A stretch of 64,000 bases of DNA from DATFVJ01 sp963727015 (GTDB lineage: Bacteria; Actinomycetota; Actinomycetes; Streptosporangiales; Streptosporangiaceae), in contig CAVSEV010000002.1 of NCBI GenBank assembly GCA_963727015.1, positions 1-64,000 on the forward strand, in the 5' to 3' direction. The position numbers and the translations under genes are program-made. Positions 53,447 through 62,850 of the stretch are shown here, piece after piece. The notes under the pieces were generated by a model. The model ran no database searches. It saw only the letters and a program-made list of their open reading frames with translations, and was not told the origin of the DNA. Position 1 is the stretch's first letter; each line of letters opens with the position of its first letter.

Positions 53447-54832
53447 CTAGCTGGCGAAGTCGAGCAGCGGCTGGGCCCGGCTCGGGTGCCGTAGCTTGGA
53501 CAGCGACTGCTTCTCGAGCTGGCGGATCCGCTCCCTGGTGAGCCCCAGGTGCTTGCCGATCTCGTCGAGCGTATGCGGGTTCCCGTCGAACAGGCCGAAC
53601 CGCATCGACATGATGATGGCCTCACGAGGCGTGAGGTCCGCAAGCGCGCGGCGCAGCTGGTCGGCCATGAGCTGCCGGTCTACCAGCTCGGACGCCTCAG
53701 GCGCGTCGATGTCCTCGATCAGGTCGCCGATGCTGGTCTCGCCATCCTCGCCGATCGTGGAGTCGAGACTGATCGGCTGGCGGCTCGTCCGCAGCAGCTC
53801 CTCGATCTGGTCCGGCGTGCGGTCGAGTTCCACCGCGAGCTCCTCAGGCGTCGGCTCGCGGCCAAGCTGCTGGTGCATGTCGCGCTCAACCCTGCTCAGC
53901 TTGCTGAGCATCTCAAGCACGTGCACGGGCAGCCGGATCGTCCGCGCGGAGTCGGCGAAGCCGCGCTGGATCGCCTGCCGGATCCACCACATGGCGTACG
54001 TCGAGAACTTGTAGCCCTTGGTGTAGTCAAACTTCTCCACCGCACGGATCAGGCCGAGGTTGCCCTCCTGCACGACATCGAGGAGCGAAAGCCCGCGATC
54101 GGAGTACTTCTTGGCCACCGACACGACCAGGCGCAGGTTCGCCTCAAGCATGTGCGCCTTGGCCCGGCGGCCGTCCGCGGCGACCGCCTCCAGTTCGGCG
54201 CGAAGAGCGTCGCCCTGGACGGCCTCGCTCTCCAGCTTGTACTCGGCGTACAGCCCGGCCTCGATCCTCTTGGCGAGATCGACCTCCTGCTCGGCGGTGA
54301 GCAAGCTGGTACGGCCGATCGCCTTGAGGTAGGTGTGAACGGAGTCGCCCATCGTGGAGGTCTGGTCATCCAGGTCCACGTCGGCCCTGACCGCCAGGTC
54401 AACCTCGGCTCCGGCGGCAACGCCAGCCCGGCCGGGGGCCAGTGCGGCCTCCATATCGGCTTCTGCCACGTCAAGGTCCGCAACGCCGGTCCCTGCCGCG
54501 CCGGCGCCAATCATTTCGCCGCCGGTCACATCAGCCGTGACCGTGTCCGCCGCCTCGTCAGCGAGCCTGACACCGGCCTCGGTCAGCTCACGAAGGATCG
54601 ACCGGCCTTCCGCTGCGGTAATGCCTGCCCGCTGGAAGGTGGCTCGGAGCTCGGCAAGGGACAGGTGACCCTGTGCCCGGCCACGCTGGACCAGCTCGTC
54701 CAGGCTCGCGGCCATCGCCTCGTCGTGAGTCGCACCGTGCGCTGGGACACCGTGCGCTGGGACACCGTGCGCTGGCACACCATGCGCCGGGACACCGTGC
54801 GTGGGCGACTCCGCCATCGCAGTCCGCGGCAT
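53447..54832 (-). CDS. RNA polymerase sigma factor, sigma-70 family (RpoD/HrdB-like)
   Basis: 461 residues. Start at MPRTAMAESPTHG with GGAGGGAGG ~6 nt upstream. The N-terminus holds five GVPAH repeats, then an acidic Ala-rich region. Sigma parts: MGDSVHTYLKAIGRTSLLTAEQEVDLAKRIEAG (1.2), LRLVVSVAKKYSDRGLSLLDVVQEGNLGLIRAVEKFDYTKGYKFSTYAMWWIRQAI (2), VHVLEMLSKLSRVERDMHQQLGREPT (3), REAIIMSMRFGLFDGNPHTLDEIGKHLGLTRERIRQLEKQSLSKLRHP (4). Whether it is the primary factor or a close group 2 homologue cannot be told from the window. Intact. Confidence 0.93.
   Translation of the reverse strand: MPRTAMAESPTHGVPAHGVPAHGVPAHGVPAHGATHDEAMAASLDELVQRGRAQGHLSLAELRATFQRAGITAAEGRSILRELTEAGVRLADEAADTVTADVTGGEMIGAGAAGTGVADLDVAEADMEAALAPGRAGVAAGAEVDLAVRADVDLDDQTSTMGDSVHTYLKAIGRTSLLTAEQEVDLAKRIEAGLYAEYKLESEAVQGDALRAELEAVAADGRRAKAHMLEANLRLVVSVAKKYSDRGLSLLDVVQEGNLGLIRAVEKFDYTKGYKFSTYAMWWIRQAIQRGFADSARTIRLPVHVLEMLSKLSRVERDMHQQLGREPTPEELAVELDRTPDQIEELLRTSRQPISLDSTIGEDGETSIGDLIEDIDAPEASELVDRQLMADQLRRALADLTPREAIIMSMRFGLFDGNPHTLDEIGKHLGLTRERIRQLEKQSLSKLRHPSRAQPLLDFAS
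54728..54802 (-). repeat. 15-bp tandem repeat x5 in the sigma factor N-terminus
   Basis: Unit CACCGTGCGCTGGGA (plus strand), codon-phased, coding the GVPAH repeat. The third and fourth copies differ by 1-3 bases. Confidence 0.85.
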
Positions 54833-54953
54833 TAGACACCTCCCTCCAGGCACACGCCCCGCCAGCAGCATCACCCGGCACTTTGGCGGTACGCTCGTCG
54901 TAGCAGCAACCCGCCCGTGGGCATCATCTGCAGCCAAGTCTGTTGGGCAGGCA

Positions 54954-56165
54954 CTATGTACTAACGCTGCTGCCGCCCGATTGTTCCCGCGCCCAGGCCC
55001 GCAGCGCTGCGATGTCCGGCTTTCCAGACGGCAGCAAAGGGATGCCTGCGGCGATCGCGAGCCGCCGCGGCGCGGCGAAGGGCGGCAGCAGGCCCGCCAC
55101 GTGCGCGCGCAGCTCGGCCAGGCCGGGTGGGACGCCCGGGTCGGCTGGTACGACGACCGCGGTGACCTGCTCGCCCCACTCAGGATCGGGCAGGCCGAAC
55201 ACGACGGCCTCACGCACCGCGGGATGCGCCTCGAGGCAGGCTGTCACCTCCGCGGGCACCACTCTTTCCGCTCCGGTCGTGATGACGTCGTCGGCGCGGC
55301 CGAGCACGTGCACCCGGCCATCGGGGCCGACGCCGCCAAGGTCGGATGTGACGAACCAGTCATCCTCGAATGCCGCGAGGGTGAGGTCGCGGCGCAGCCG
55401 GTAACCGGAGAACAGGACGGGGCCGGCGATCCGGATCCGGCCGTCCGGTCCGGTGCGGACCTCGACGCCGTCGAGGGGCGCGCCGTCGTAGACGCAGCCA
55501 CCGCAGGTCTCGCTCATCCCGTAGGTGGTGACCACGCGGGCGCCCGCCGTCCGCGCCTCGGCAAGCAGGCCAGCTGGCGGTGCCGCACCACCGAGCAGGA
55601 TCGTCCGGGGCCCGCTGAGATCGCTCCCGCGTGCCAGCAGCCGCCTGAGCTGTGTGGGTACCAGCGATAGGTGCGCGCAGCCGGTCAGGCCCGCGGCCGC
55701 CGCCGCGATCGCCGACGTGTCAGAAGGCGCGCATATCAGCGGCGTTGTATCGGCGATCAGCGAGCGGATAAGCACCTGGAGACCGGCGATATGCCCGGTC
55801 GGCAGGCAGCACAGCCACCGCTCGCCGGGCCGGGCGCCGATCCGTGCCAGGGTGGCGCGGGCCGAGGCGACAAGCGCGGCGGCGCTCAGCTCGGCCGCCT
55901 TCGGCTCGCCCGTCGAGCCCGATGTGACGACCACCAGCGCGGTCCCCTCGCCCGCCGCGCGGCCGCCTGCCCGAGGCGTCGTGCCGTCGGGGGTGATCAC
56001 GGCCGATGGCGCCAGCAGCTCGAGCAGCCTGCGCAGCCGTGCCGGTGGCAGATCCGGGTCGATCGGGGCCAGCGCTGGGCCTTCGCCCGCGAGCGCGTCG
56101 GCAAGCAACCCGCGCAGCCGGTCACCAGGTGGCAGAACGGCCACCTGCAGGGAGCGTCCGGTCAC
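54954..56165 (-). CDS. menE: o-Succinylbenzoate-CoA ligase MenE
   Basis: 403 residues from GTG 56165. Short AMP-forming ligase: ALVVVTSGSTGEPKAAELS, TTYGMSETCGGCVYDG, GPVLFSGYRLRRD, WFVTSDLGGVGPDGRVHVLGRADDVITTGAERVVP and LLPSGKPDIAALR. It makes o-succinylbenzoyl-CoA in menaquinone synthesis. Its divergent position to menB-menC-menD confirms the role. The open frame continues upstream through 15-bp repeats to 56804, antisense to menB; that part is not real coding sequence. Confidence 0.9.
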   Translation of the reverse strand: MTGRSLQVAVLPPGDRLRGLLADALAGEGPALAPIDPDLPPARLRRLLELLAPSAVITPDGTTPRAGGRAAGEGTALVVVTSGSTGEPKAAELSAAALVASARATLARIGARPGERWLCCLPTGHIAGLQVLIRSLIADTTPLICAPSDTSAIAAAAAGLTGCAHLSLVPTQLRRLLARGSDLSGPRTILLGGAAPPAGLLAEARTAGARVVTTYGMSETCGGCVYDGAPLDGVEVRTGPDGRIRIAGPVLFSGYRLRRDLTLAAFEDDWFVTSDLGGVGPDGRVHVLGRADDVITTGAERVVPAEVTACLEAHPAVREAVVFGLPDPEWGEQVTAVVVPADPGVPPGLAELRAHVAGLLPPFAAPRRLAIAAGIPLLPSGKPDIAALRAWAREQSGGSSVST

Positions 56166-56453
56166 CGTCGTAAGGTTAGCGGTGGCCCTGTCAGTGCCCT
56201 GTGAGTGAGTGCCCTGTGAGTGAGTGCCCTGCGAGTGAGTGCCCTGTGAGTGAGTGCCCGGCCGCGCGATGTGGCCGGGCTGTGCGAAGCCGGGCTGTGC
56301 GAAGCCGGGCAGTGCGAGGCCGGGCTGTGCGAGGCCGGGCCGTGCGAACCGGGCGGTACGACCGAGCTTGGGCGGCCGAGTTGGGCGGCCGAGTTGGGCG
56401 GCCGAGTTGGCGGCCGGGCCGTGCGACCGAGTTGGGCGAGCCGAGGAGGACGC
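56166..56453. repeat. Three successive tandem arrays between menE and menB
   Basis: Array A (56193-56252): AGTGCCCTGTGAGTG x4. Array B (56281-56340): TGTGCGAAGCCGGGC x4 with one more degraded copy. Array C (about 56360-56415): CGAGTTGGGCGGC x3-4. Together they fill almost the whole divergent promoter region of the men genes. Confidence 0.85.
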
Positions 56454-57288
56454 GTGGTCGAGTGGAAGCGGCCGGATGAGGCGTACACCGACATCCTTTA
56501 CGAGACCGCAGAGCTGCGGACGGGCGGTGCCGTCGCAAAGATCACTATCAACCGGCCAGAGGTGCGCAACGCCTTCCGCCCCACGACGCTGTTCGAGCTG
56601 CAGCACGCCTTCAATGCCGCACGCGACGACCCGGGCATCGGAGTGATCATCTTGACCGGCGCGGGGGACGAGGCGTTCTGTTCCGGCGGTGATCAGAAGA
56701 TCCGCGGTGACGACGGGTACGTCGACGCGCACGGGATCGGCCTGGCTCAACGTGCTCGACCTGCAGGTGCAGATCCGCCGGACGCCGAAGCCGGTGATCG
56801 CCATGGTGGCCGGTTACGCCGTCGGCGGCGGGCACGTGCTGCACGTCTGCTGTGACCTCAGCATCGCCGCGGACAACGCGGTGTTCGGCCAGACCGGCCC
56901 GAAGGTGGGCTCGTTCGACGGCGGTTACGGTTCGTGGCTGCTCGCCGCCACGGTCGGGCTCAAGAAGGCGCGGGAGATCTGGTACCTGTGCAGGCAGTAC
57001 AGCGCGGCGCAGGCCCTTGACATGGGCCTGGTGAACGCCGTGGTGCCGCTGGAGCGGCTGGAAGAAGAGACACTGGAATGGGCCGCGGAACTGCTGCAGA
57101 AGTCCCCGCTCGCGCTGCGCATGCTCAAGGGCGCGCTGAACGCGGTCACCGACGGCGCGGCAGGCATGCAGCAGTTCGCGGGTGACGCGACACTGCTCTA
57201 TTACATGAGCGAAGAGGCGCAGGAAGGCAGGGACGCCTTCAAGCAGAAGCGGGCGCCTGACTTCGCCAGGTTCCCCCGCCGGCCTTGA
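56454..57288 (+). CDS. menB: 1,4-Dihydroxy-2-naphthoyl-CoA synthase MenB; one +1 frameshift as read
   Basis: Crotonase fold, ~277 residues restored. ITINRPEVRNAFRPTTLFEL, CSGGDQKIRGDDGYV, AMVAGYAVGGGHVLHVCCDLSIAADNAVFGQTGPKVGSFDGGYGS and MLKGALNAVTDGAAGMQQFAGDATLLYYMSEEAQEGRDAF are all MenB-specific. It closes the naphthoate ring. As read the frame breaks near 56743: dropping the T in GGCCTGGC gives GIGRLNVLDLQVQIRR. GAGGAGGA precedes GTG 56454. An essential-type gene with a single base error suggests sequence error. Confidence 0.92.
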
Positions 57289-57317
57289 GCCCCCGACCGT
57301 TGAGGCAGGGTGCTGCG

Positions 57318-58304
57318 GTGCCATCCGCGGCCAGCGCGGCAGCGGACCTGATCGGGAGCATGCGCGCGTTCGCGATCCCGATGCGGACCCGGTTCCGCGG
57401 TATCACTGTGCGCGAGGGCGCGCTGATCCGCGGGCCCGCGGGCTGGGGCGAGTTCTCCCCGTTCGCCGGGTACGGCCCGAAGGAGAGCGCACGCTGGCTC
57501 GCCTGCGCGATCGAGGCGGCTACCGACGGCTGGCCGCCGCCGTTGCGAGACCGGATACCGGTGAATGCGATCATTCCCGCGGTCGGGCCTGAGCGCGCCT
57601 ACGCCATGACGGCGGCCGCGGGCTGCGGCACCGCCAAGGTGAAGGTGGCCGAGCGCGGACAGGCTGCCGAGGAGGACCTCGCCAGGGTCGCGGCGGTCCG
57701 CGATGCGCTCGGCCCGGCCGGGAAGATCCGGGTGGACGCCAACGGCGCCTGGGAGGTGGATCAGGCCGAGCGCATGCTCGGCGAGCTCAGCAGCTACGGC
57801 CTGGAATACGCGGAGCAGCCCTGCGCCACCCTGGCCGAACTCGCGCGCCTGCGCCGCCGCGTCGATGTGCCGCTCGCCGCGGACGAGTCGATCAGGCGCG
57901 CCACGGATCCGCTGCGGGTGCGCGCCGCAGCGGCGGCCGACATCGTGATCATTAAGGTGCAGCCGCTCGGCGGAGTGCGGTCCGCGCTGCGCGTCGCGGC
58001 GGCGTGCGGGCTGCCCGCTGTGGTGTCAAGCGCGGTGGAGACGTCGGCCGGGCTCGCCGCCGGCCTGGCTCTCGCCGCAGCGCTGCCGCAGTTGCCTTAC
58101 GCGTGCGGGCTGGGCACGCTGAGCCTGCTCGCCGGGGACGTGACGGCGGACCCGCTGGCCCCGGTGGGCGGGCTGCTGGACGTCACGCGGCCCGAAATTG
58201 ATCCAGAACGACTGACGCGGTGGGAGATCGATCCTGGACCGTGGCGCGAGCGCGCGGCGGCCGCCGCCCGCTATCTGCGCGACGTCAGCGAGGGCGAATC
58301 GTGA
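57318..58304 (+). CDS. menC: o-Succinylbenzoate synthase MenC
   Basis: 328 residues from GTG 57318 (VPSAASAAADLIGSM); TTG 57285 is an upstream option. Enolase superfamily: catalytic Lys in AKVKVAE, metal ligands in RVDANGAWEVDQA, EYAEQPC and LAADESIRR, second Lys in VIIKVQPLGG, then VVSSAVETSAGLAAGLALA. It dehydrates SHCHC to o-succinylbenzoate. 4-bp overlap with menD. Intact. Confidence 0.92.
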   Translation: MPSAASAAADLIGSMRAFAIPMRTRFRGITVREGALIRGPAGWGEFSPFAGYGPKESARWLACAIEAATDGWPPPLRDRIPVNAIIPAVGPERAYAMTAAAGCGTAKVKVAERGQAAEEDLARVAAVRDALGPAGKIRVDANGAWEVDQAERMLGELSSYGLEYAEQPCATLAELARLRRRVDVPLAADESIRRATDPLRVRAAAAADIVIIKVQPLGGVRSALRVAAACGLPAVVSSAVETSAGLAAGLALAAALPQLPYACGLGTLSLLAGDVTADPLAPVGGLLDVTRPEIDPERLTRWEIDPGPWRERAAAAARYLRDVSEGES

Positions 58305-60550
58305 ATCCATCGACGGCCTTCGGACGCACCGTTGTCGATGAGCTGATCAGATGCGGGTTGCGTGAGGCCGTGGTTTCGCCGGGATCGCGCAGCGCGCCGC
58401 TCGCGATGGCGCTCTTCGACCGCAGCGGCCAGCCGCGTGGCGGCAGCGGGCCGCACCTTCGGTTGCATGTCAGGATCGACGAGCGCTCCGCCGCCTACCT
58501 CGGGCTCGGCCTCGCCAAAGCGTCGGGCGTGCCTTCGGTGATCGTGTGCACGTCGGGCACGGCGGCCGCGAACTTCCACCCGGCCGTGGTCGAGGCCGAC
58601 GAGGCATGCGTGCCGCTGATAGTGCTCACCGCCGACCGGCCGCCCGAGCTACGCGGCGCGGGCGCCAACCAGGCGATCGACCAGGTCAAACTATACGGCT
58701 CCGCGGTCAGATGGTTCTGTGAGGCTGGCACGCCCGATGCCAGGCCAGGGATGGCGGCCTACTGGCGCTCGCTCGCCTGCGACGCGTGGGCGCATGCGAC
58801 CGGCGCGGTGGGGGGCCTGCCTGGCCCCGTGCATGTCAACATCCCCCTCGCCGAGCCGCTGGTGCCTGACGACGATCCGGGCTGGCCCGAACCGCTCGAC
58901 GGCCGCAGGAACGGCGCCGCCTGGACGCAGTTCGCGGGCTGGCCCCCGCCGTCGGCAACCGGACCTGGCGGGCGCCCGCTGGACGGCGCAGGCGTGCCGC
59001 CCGGCGGGCCCGATGGGCCCTACGGGCGTTACGGGCCTGCTGAGCCCTCCGGCCCCGCTGAGCCCTCCGGCCCCGCTGAGCCCTCCGGCCCCGCTGGGCC
59101 CGCCGGGCCCGCCCGGCCTTTTGGGCCCTCCGGCCCCGCTGGGCCCTCCGGCCCCTCCGAGCCTTTTGGGCCTGGCCCCGCTGGGCCCGCCGGGCCTTTT
59201 GGGCCTTCCGGCCGCGCTGCGCGCTCCGGGCCCGCTGCGCGCTCCGGGCAGATGGACCTGCCGGGCGCCGCTCGCGGCGTGCTGATCTGCGGCGACGGCA
59301 CCCCGGATCCGGATCGGCTCGTCGCGGCCGCGCAGCAGGCCGGCTGGCCGGTGCTCGCCGAGCCGGCGAGCGGCGCGAGAAACGGCCCCGGCGCCCTAGC
59401 CGCCTATCCGTACCTGCTCGCCACGCCCGAGTTTGTCGCGGCACATCAGCCTGAAGTGGTCGTCACGGCCGGACGCCCCGGGCTGTCCCGCGAGGTGACG
59501 GCGTTCGTGCGCCAGGCCGCCGCGCACGTCGTTATCGCGCAGGGCCCAGGCCGCTGGGCCGACGCGGCGCGGACGGCGTCCCTGATCATTCCGGCAGGCG
59601 GCTCGGCAGCTGGCCCGCCGGCCGGTGCCGAAGGCAGCACGGCCGGCCCGCAAGCCGGCAATGCCGGCCCGGAAGCCGGCCCAGCGCCCGGCGCCACCAG
59701 CCCAGCTGCCCTGGCGCGAGCCTTGCGGCGCGGGGCCAGGCGGCGCGACCCCGCGTGGCTGGCGTCGTGGCTGTGGGCCGACGCCGCCGCCCGCCGCGCC
59801 GCCGACGCGGTGCTTGACGAGGTGCCCGAGGGCGGCGCAGGCCGGTCGCGCGGCGGCCTGTCAGAGCCGGGGCTTGCCCGCGACGTGGCCGCGGCGCTGC
59901 CCGATGGCGCGCTCCTGTGGGCCGCGTCGAGCATGCCCATCCGTGACCTGGATCAGCACATGACACCACGCGCGGGTCTGCGGGTGCTCGCCAGCCGCGG
60001 CGCCAGCGGCATCGACGGGCTGGTCTCGGCCGCGATGGGCGCCGCGCTGGCCCACCAGCGCGCGGGTGGCGGTCCCGCGGTCGCGCTCCTCGGCGACCTG
60101 GCCTTCGTTCATGATCACAGCGGCCTTGTGCTCGGCCCGGACGAGCCGCGGCCCGATTTGGCCATCGTGGTAGTGAACAACGACGGCGGGGGCATTTTCT
60201 CGCTGCTCGAGCAGGCCAGGTTCCGCGAGCCGTTCGAGCGCGTCTTCGGTACCCCGCACCGCACGGACCTGGCCGCAGCCGCGGCAGCCGTTCGGGTGCC
60301 TTATCAGCGGCTCGATGAGCCGGGCGACCTGCCGGACATGCTGGCCGCCTGCGCGTCGGCAGGTGGGATCCGGTTGATCGAGGTAAGGACCGACCGGGCC
60401 GCGGGCGCTGCGCTACGTGAGCGGCTACACTCCGTAACCGCCCGGGCGGTAGCTTCCGCGCCGGCAGGTCACCGCTCGGCGCGCCGGGCGGCCCGCCGCG
60501 TCGGCTCCGCCTTGCCCCCTGCCACCGGGACGAGACGGCCGGCCGGGTGA
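58301..60550 (+). CDS. menD: SEPHCHC synthase MenD with collagen-like and Gly/Ala inserts
   Basis: 749 residues, well above the usual ~550-600. N-terminal ThDP domain: ELIRCGLREAVVSPGSRSAPLAMAL, HVRIDERSAAYLGLGLAKASG, VCTSGTAAANFHPAVVEA, GANQAIDQVKLYG. C-terminal: SSMPIRDLD, SRGASGIDGLVSAAMGAALA, LLGDLAFVHDHSGL, VVNNDGGGIFSLLEQARF. It joins 2-oxoglutarate and isochorismate in menaquinone synthesis. Between the domains (~229-313) lies a Gly-X-Y-like insert (GPAEPSGPAEPSGP..GPSGPAGPSGP), and a second Ala/Gly-rich insert (~428-465). Active-site motifs are untouched. GTG 58301 overlaps the menC stop (GTGA). Confidence 0.93.
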   Translation: MNPSTAFGRTVVDELIRCGLREAVVSPGSRSAPLAMALFDRSGQPRGGSGPHLRLHVRIDERSAAYLGLGLAKASGVPSVIVCTSGTAAANFHPAVVEADEACVPLIVLTADRPPELRGAGANQAIDQVKLYGSAVRWFCEAGTPDARPGMAAYWRSLACDAWAHATGAVGGLPGPVHVNIPLAEPLVPDDDPGWPEPLDGRRNGAAWTQFAGWPPPSATGPGGRPLDGAGVPPGGPDGPYGRYGPAEPSGPAEPSGPAEPSGPAGPAGPARPFGPSGPAGPSGPSEPFGPGPAGPAGPFGPSGRAARSGPAARSGQMDLPGAARGVLICGDGTPDPDRLVAAAQQAGWPVLAEPASGARNGPGALAAYPYLLATPEFVAAHQPEVVVTAGRPGLSREVTAFVRQAAAHVVIAQGPGRWADAARTASLIIPAGGSAAGPPAGAEGSTAGPQAGNAGPEAGPAPGATSPAALARALRRGARRRDPAWLASWLWADAAARRAADAVLDEVPEGGAGRSRGGLSEPGLARDVAAALPDGALLWAASSMPIRDLDQHMTPRAGLRVLASRGASGIDGLVSAAMGAALAHQRAGGGPAVALLGDLAFVHDHSGLVLGPDEPRPDLAIVVVNNDGGGIFSLLEQARFREPFERVFGTPHRTDLAAAAAAVRVPYQRLDEPGDLPDMLAACASAGGIRLIEVRTDRAAGAALRERLHSVTARAVASAPAGHRSARRAARRVGSALPPATGTRRPAG
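59030..59255 (+). repeat. Tandem repeats coding the collagen-like insert in menD
   Basis: 18-bp units GAGCCCTCCGGCCCCGCT x3, then shorter 9-bp Gly-Pro-X units (GGCCCC/TCC). The translation is a run of GPx triplets. Confidence 0.8.
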
Positions 60551-60856
60551 GCCGCACGCGCCGCCTGCTAACGAATTGGCTGCGGTACGGCCCGCTCAAA
60601 TGAGCGCCATTTACGCTGGTATGTCGTTCTTCGTCAAGTTCAGGTGGCGCATGTAGCGGTCCGATAATTGGCAGATTACCGTCGGGTCACGATTCGCCGC
60701 CGCCCCCCAGCACCTGTTCACATGCCGCCTGCCCTGCTCCTACCATGACTCGACGGTTCGCCCAGGCAGGCGGGCGGTCGCGCCGTGGGACGGTTCGGCC
60801 TACGGTCAATGACTCGCGGACGAACTTCGCGGACAAGAGGAAGGAGGAGAGTGTCG
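60551..60856 (+). promoter_or_regulatory. 306-bp leader/promoter region of the peptide transporter operon
   Basis: Less GC-rich than its surroundings. A possible promoter is TTCAGG (60639-60644), 18 bp, GATAAT (60663-60668). A very strong ribosome site, AAGGAGGAG (60841-60849), precedes the lipoprotein start. No hairpin or known riboswitch was recognised. Confidence 0.4.
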
Positions 60857-62689
60857 ATGAGGACATTCACGCGGGGTTACGCCGCCATCGCTGGCCTAGC
60901 GACCCTTGCGCTTGTCGTCACTGCCTGTGGGGGCAGCAGCAAGTCGACATCGTCCGGCACGTCGTCGTCCTCGGCGCCAACAGGTAACGAGGGCCTCAAC
61001 CCGGGTACCGGCACGCCGCAAAAGGGCGGCACGCTGAACCTGCTCGGTATCAGCGACGTGGACTACATGGACTACAACATCCCCTACTTCACGGTCGGCT
61101 ACCAGGCGCAGCGCATGTACGCGCGCGACCTTTACTCATACCCCGCGACGCCCGGCCAGACCACTACGACCGTGCCGGACCTGGCGACCGCCGCGCCGGT
61201 GCTCAGCAACGGCAACACCAGCTACGCGGTGACGATCAGGACCGGCGCGATGTGGGACACCTCGCCGCCGCGTCAGGTCACCGCGGCGGACGCGCTGCTC
61301 GGGCTCAAGCGGGCATGCAACCCGGCGCAGCCGTTCGGCGGGCTGCCCGACTTCGAGAACATCATCGAGGGCTACGCGTCCTTCTGCGCCGGCTTCGCCA
61401 AGGTCAGCCCCACCGCGGCCGCGATCAAGTCGTACATCGACAGCCACCAGATCTCAGGTGTGACCGCTTCCGGCCAGACCATCACCTACAAGCTGGTCCG
61501 CCCGGTGCCTGCCTTCGCGAACATGCTGGTGCTGCCGCCGTTCAACCCGGCGCCGGTCGAGAGCCTCAACTACGTGCCCGCGAGCTCCGCTTCGCAGCAG
61601 CACATCATCTCTGATGGCCCGTACACGATTCAGAGCTACACGCCGACCCGCAGCATCGTGTTCGTCCGCAACCCAGCCTGGCAGGCGAGCAGCGACCCGA
61701 TCCGCAAGGCGTACGTCGACAAGGTAGTGGTCAACGAGACCGGCCAGGCGGAGACCATCCAGCAGCAGCTGCAGACCAACACCGCAGCGGCGAGCATGGA
61801 GTGGGATGCTGCCGTGCCGGTCGCGGCGGTCCCAGGACTGATCAGCCAGATGAAGGCCGGCGGCCATAACTTCACCCTCGGGCCGCAGTACGCGTCGAAC
61901 CCGTACATCATTTTCAACACGGTGTCGCCGAACAACGGCGGCGCGCTCGCCAAGGTCGCCGTCCGCCAGGCACTCAGCTACGGCATCAACCGGGCGCACC
62001 TGATTCAGGACAACAACGGCCCGATCGTCAGCCCGCCGCTGACGCACGTCCTGCCGAACGGCCTCAACGGGGGCCAGGAGTTGCCGGCGAACTTCGACCT
62101 GTACCCCTACAACGTCGCCAAGGCCAAGTCCATGCTGGCGGCGGCCGGGTACCCGAACGGGCTCACCCTCAAGATGCTGTACCGGCCGTCGAGCACGTCG
62201 AATGCCAAGATCTTCCAGACCCTGCAGGCGGACCTGTCCGCCATCGGCGTCAAGGTCAGCGGGGTCCAGGCGACGCAGGCGGACTTCTACGTGAAGTACC
62301 TCGAGGTTCCGACGGTGGCCCAGCGCGGCGTGTGGGACATCTCGCTGGCAGGCTGGGGCCCGGACTGGTTCCAGAACGCCGCGGCTTCGTTCTTCAACCC
62401 GCTGTTCTCCGGAGCGGCGTCCTACCCGCCGGCGGGCAGCAACTTCGGTTTGTACAACAACGCCGCGTCGAACAGCATCATCAACCAGGCGAATACGGCA
62501 ACGACCTCATCCGCGGCAAATGCCCTCTGGGTGCAGGCGGACCAGCAGGTAATGTCGCAGGCACCCATCTTCCCGATCACTCAAGCGCAGTGGGCGCTTT
62601 ACCACGCCAGCTATGTGCACAATGCGGTCTACATGCCGTCACTGCAGGCCTATGACCCGACCAATGTCTGGCTCAGCAGCCCGGGCTGA
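60857..62689 (+). CDS. Peptide/solute-binding lipoprotein of an ABC importer (family 5)
   Basis: 610 residues. Signal MRTFTRGYAAIAGLATLALVVTAC with lipobox VTAC, then a Ser/Thr linker. SBP_bac_5 parts: PQKGGTLNLLGISDVDYMDYNIPYF, MWDTSPPRQVTAADALLGLKRACNP, ISDGPYTIQSYTPTRSIVFVRNPAWQASSDPIRKAYVDKV, VRQALSYGINRAHLIQDNNG. It binds oligopeptide or a similar solute outside the cell for the ABC importer encoded downstream. ATG 60857 (9 nt after AGGAGG) is better placed than GTG 60851. Intact. Confidence 0.93.
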   Translation: MRTFTRGYAAIAGLATLALVVTACGGSSKSTSSGTSSSSAPTGNEGLNPGTGTPQKGGTLNLLGISDVDYMDYNIPYFTVGYQAQRMYARDLYSYPATPGQTTTTVPDLATAAPVLSNGNTSYAVTIRTGAMWDTSPPRQVTAADALLGLKRACNPAQPFGGLPDFENIIEGYASFCAGFAKVSPTAAAIKSYIDSHQISGVTASGQTITYKLVRPVPAFANMLVLPPFNPAPVESLNYVPASSASQQHIISDGPYTIQSYTPTRSIVFVRNPAWQASSDPIRKAYVDKVVVNETGQAETIQQQLQTNTAAASMEWDAAVPVAAVPGLISQMKAGGHNFTLGPQYASNPYIIFNTVSPNNGGALAKVAVRQALSYGINRAHLIQDNNGPIVSPPLTHVLPNGLNGGQELPANFDLYPYNVAKAKSMLAAAGYPNGLTLKMLYRPSSTSNAKIFQTLQADLSAIGVKVSGVQATQADFYVKYLEVPTVAQRGVWDISLAGWGPDWFQNAAASFFNPLFSGAASYPPAGSNFGLYNNAASNSIINQANTATTSSAANALWVQADQQVMSQAPIFPITQAQWALYHASYVHNAVYMPSLQAYDPTNVWLSSPG

Positions 62690-62730
62690 TCACCCCACGC
62701 CGGCGGCCGCACGCCGGCAAGGCTAATCGT

Positions 62731-62767
62731 GTCGGCCGCTCCGCGGTATTCCCGCGGAGCGGCCGAC
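62731..62767 (+). terminator. Perfect 16-bp hairpin after the binding-protein gene
   Basis: 62731-62746 pairs with 62752-62767 around TATTC. It follows the lipoprotein gene by 41 bp and precedes the ATPase gene. It probably reduces read-through or protects the upstream mRNA, giving more binding protein than ATPase. Confidence 0.8.
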
Positions 62768-62850
62768 GGGATTACAGTCAATTTGATGTCTGGGCTGCGC
62801 ATACGACGCCCGCTTGGGCCGGGCAGCAGTTCGCGAAAGGTTGGGTAGCA

